Source: Dysidea avara
Taxonomy: Eukaryota; Porifera; Demospongiae; Dictyoceratida; Dysideidae
Length of the DNA: 64,000 bases
NCBI RefSeq assembly: GCF_963678975.1
Contig: NC_089276.1
Span: 1,819,445 to 1,883,444, forward strand
Reading direction: 5' to 3'
Shown here: one piece after another, positions 63,360 through 64,000 of the stretch
How positions within the stretch are numbered: the first letter of the stretch is position 1
Layout of the letters: every line of letters starts with the position of its first letter
Notes under the pieces: model-generated
The model's database searches: none
Seen by the model: only the letters and a program-made list of their open reading frames with translations
Told to the model about the DNA's origin: nothing
Program-made: the position numbers and the translations under genes

Positions 63360-64000
63360 GTAACTAACATATACTTTGCAGTAAGTCATTCAACAATGTT
63401 CTCACAATAGATTCTCTGTCATAGTATATAGACTTTGATAACTCTAACCGATGTACTAAACCATAATAGTTTGGTACCCAACTTAGGCTAGGATTGGGGG
63501 AATTATAGATGTCAGGCGCGGTTGACCTAATTCACCACAATGCATGCATACAGCTTGCACTGTTCACATACTAATAGACTTTGTGAAATCACTTACAGCA
63601 GCTGTTATCCATTACATGTGGAAATTCACTAATTCCATTGCCCACACCATACACAATGTAAATACTAATTTATCAACTGGAATGTGCTATCAGTTTTATA
63701 CACAATAACAAGCAAACTACATGATGGAAGATGGAAGTAGTGACATACAATGGAAGCTAACAAATTAAATATTTACAGGCAAATGAACTCATTTGATTTA
63801 TGGTACTATAATTATGTAATTATTGTGCATGGGATATTTCTGGGCGGTGGTATAAAGTATCTACTAACCACTTTCATTTTAACAGAATGAATAAGATGCC
63901 TTCATTGAGGTACATACAGTCAAAAATTTAGTTATGTTGTATTCTGTCATCATGCACCTATGCATGCTATCCAGTAGTTTGTCCTTTACATTTCTTATTA
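63360..64000 (+). other. Start of intron 1 of the second LOXL gene
   Basis: No exon is recognised before the window edge. In the first LOXL gene this intron is 625 bp, so exon 2 may lie just outside. Confidence 0.5.

Overview
This is a stretch of a eukaryotic, almost certainly metazoan, nuclear genome. It is AT-rich, its genes are split into many short exons by GT-AG introns (several only 46-56 nt), and it is dense with microsatellites, MITE-like palindromes and decayed transposons. A lysyl-oxidase-like protein with several SRCR domains, a centriolar SAS-6 gene and a RWD plus PARP protein fit an early-branching animal such as a demosponge. The phylum is inference.

Layout. 1-1640 (minus): the 5' part of a cysteine-rich protein gene running off the left edge. 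1787-3122: a broken duplicate of a 3' piece of the SAS-6 gene with a retroelement gag fragment. 3.3-6.0 kb: a hAT-like MITE with intact target-site duplication, a SINE-like unit and a dead Tc1/mariner-type transposase. 6.5-12.9 kb: a decayed, partly inverted copy of the 5' half of the RWD-PARP gene. 13.95-14.28 kb: a pseudogene of the small secreted-protein gene at 16.35-17.55 kb (minus). 18.87-38.98 kb (plus): the RWD-PARP gene, whose 5.9-kb last intron holds THAP/DDE and YqaJ-like remnants. 39.11-52.81 kb (minus): a complete 21-exon SAS-6 gene (656 aa by my splicing), tail to tail with RWD-PARP, 131 bp apart. 53.03-58.72 kb (plus): a complete six-exon LOXL gene (723 aa; four SRCR-type modules plus a lysyl oxidase domain), head to head with SAS-6 over 227 bp. 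58.7-62.5 kb: LINE remnant, minisatellite and two tRNA-derived SINEs. 62.51 kb to the right edge: the first exon of a second, tandem LOXL gene.

The genes do not form a pathway. SAS-6 builds the centriole cartwheel, LOXL is a secreted matrix cross-linking enzyme, and RWD-PARP is a predicted intracellular ADP-ribosyltransferase. The recurring theme is local duplication: three genes have partial or whole second copies in the window. Exon boundaries were assigned by hand from splice sites, phase and family resemblance; no alignment or transcript data were available.
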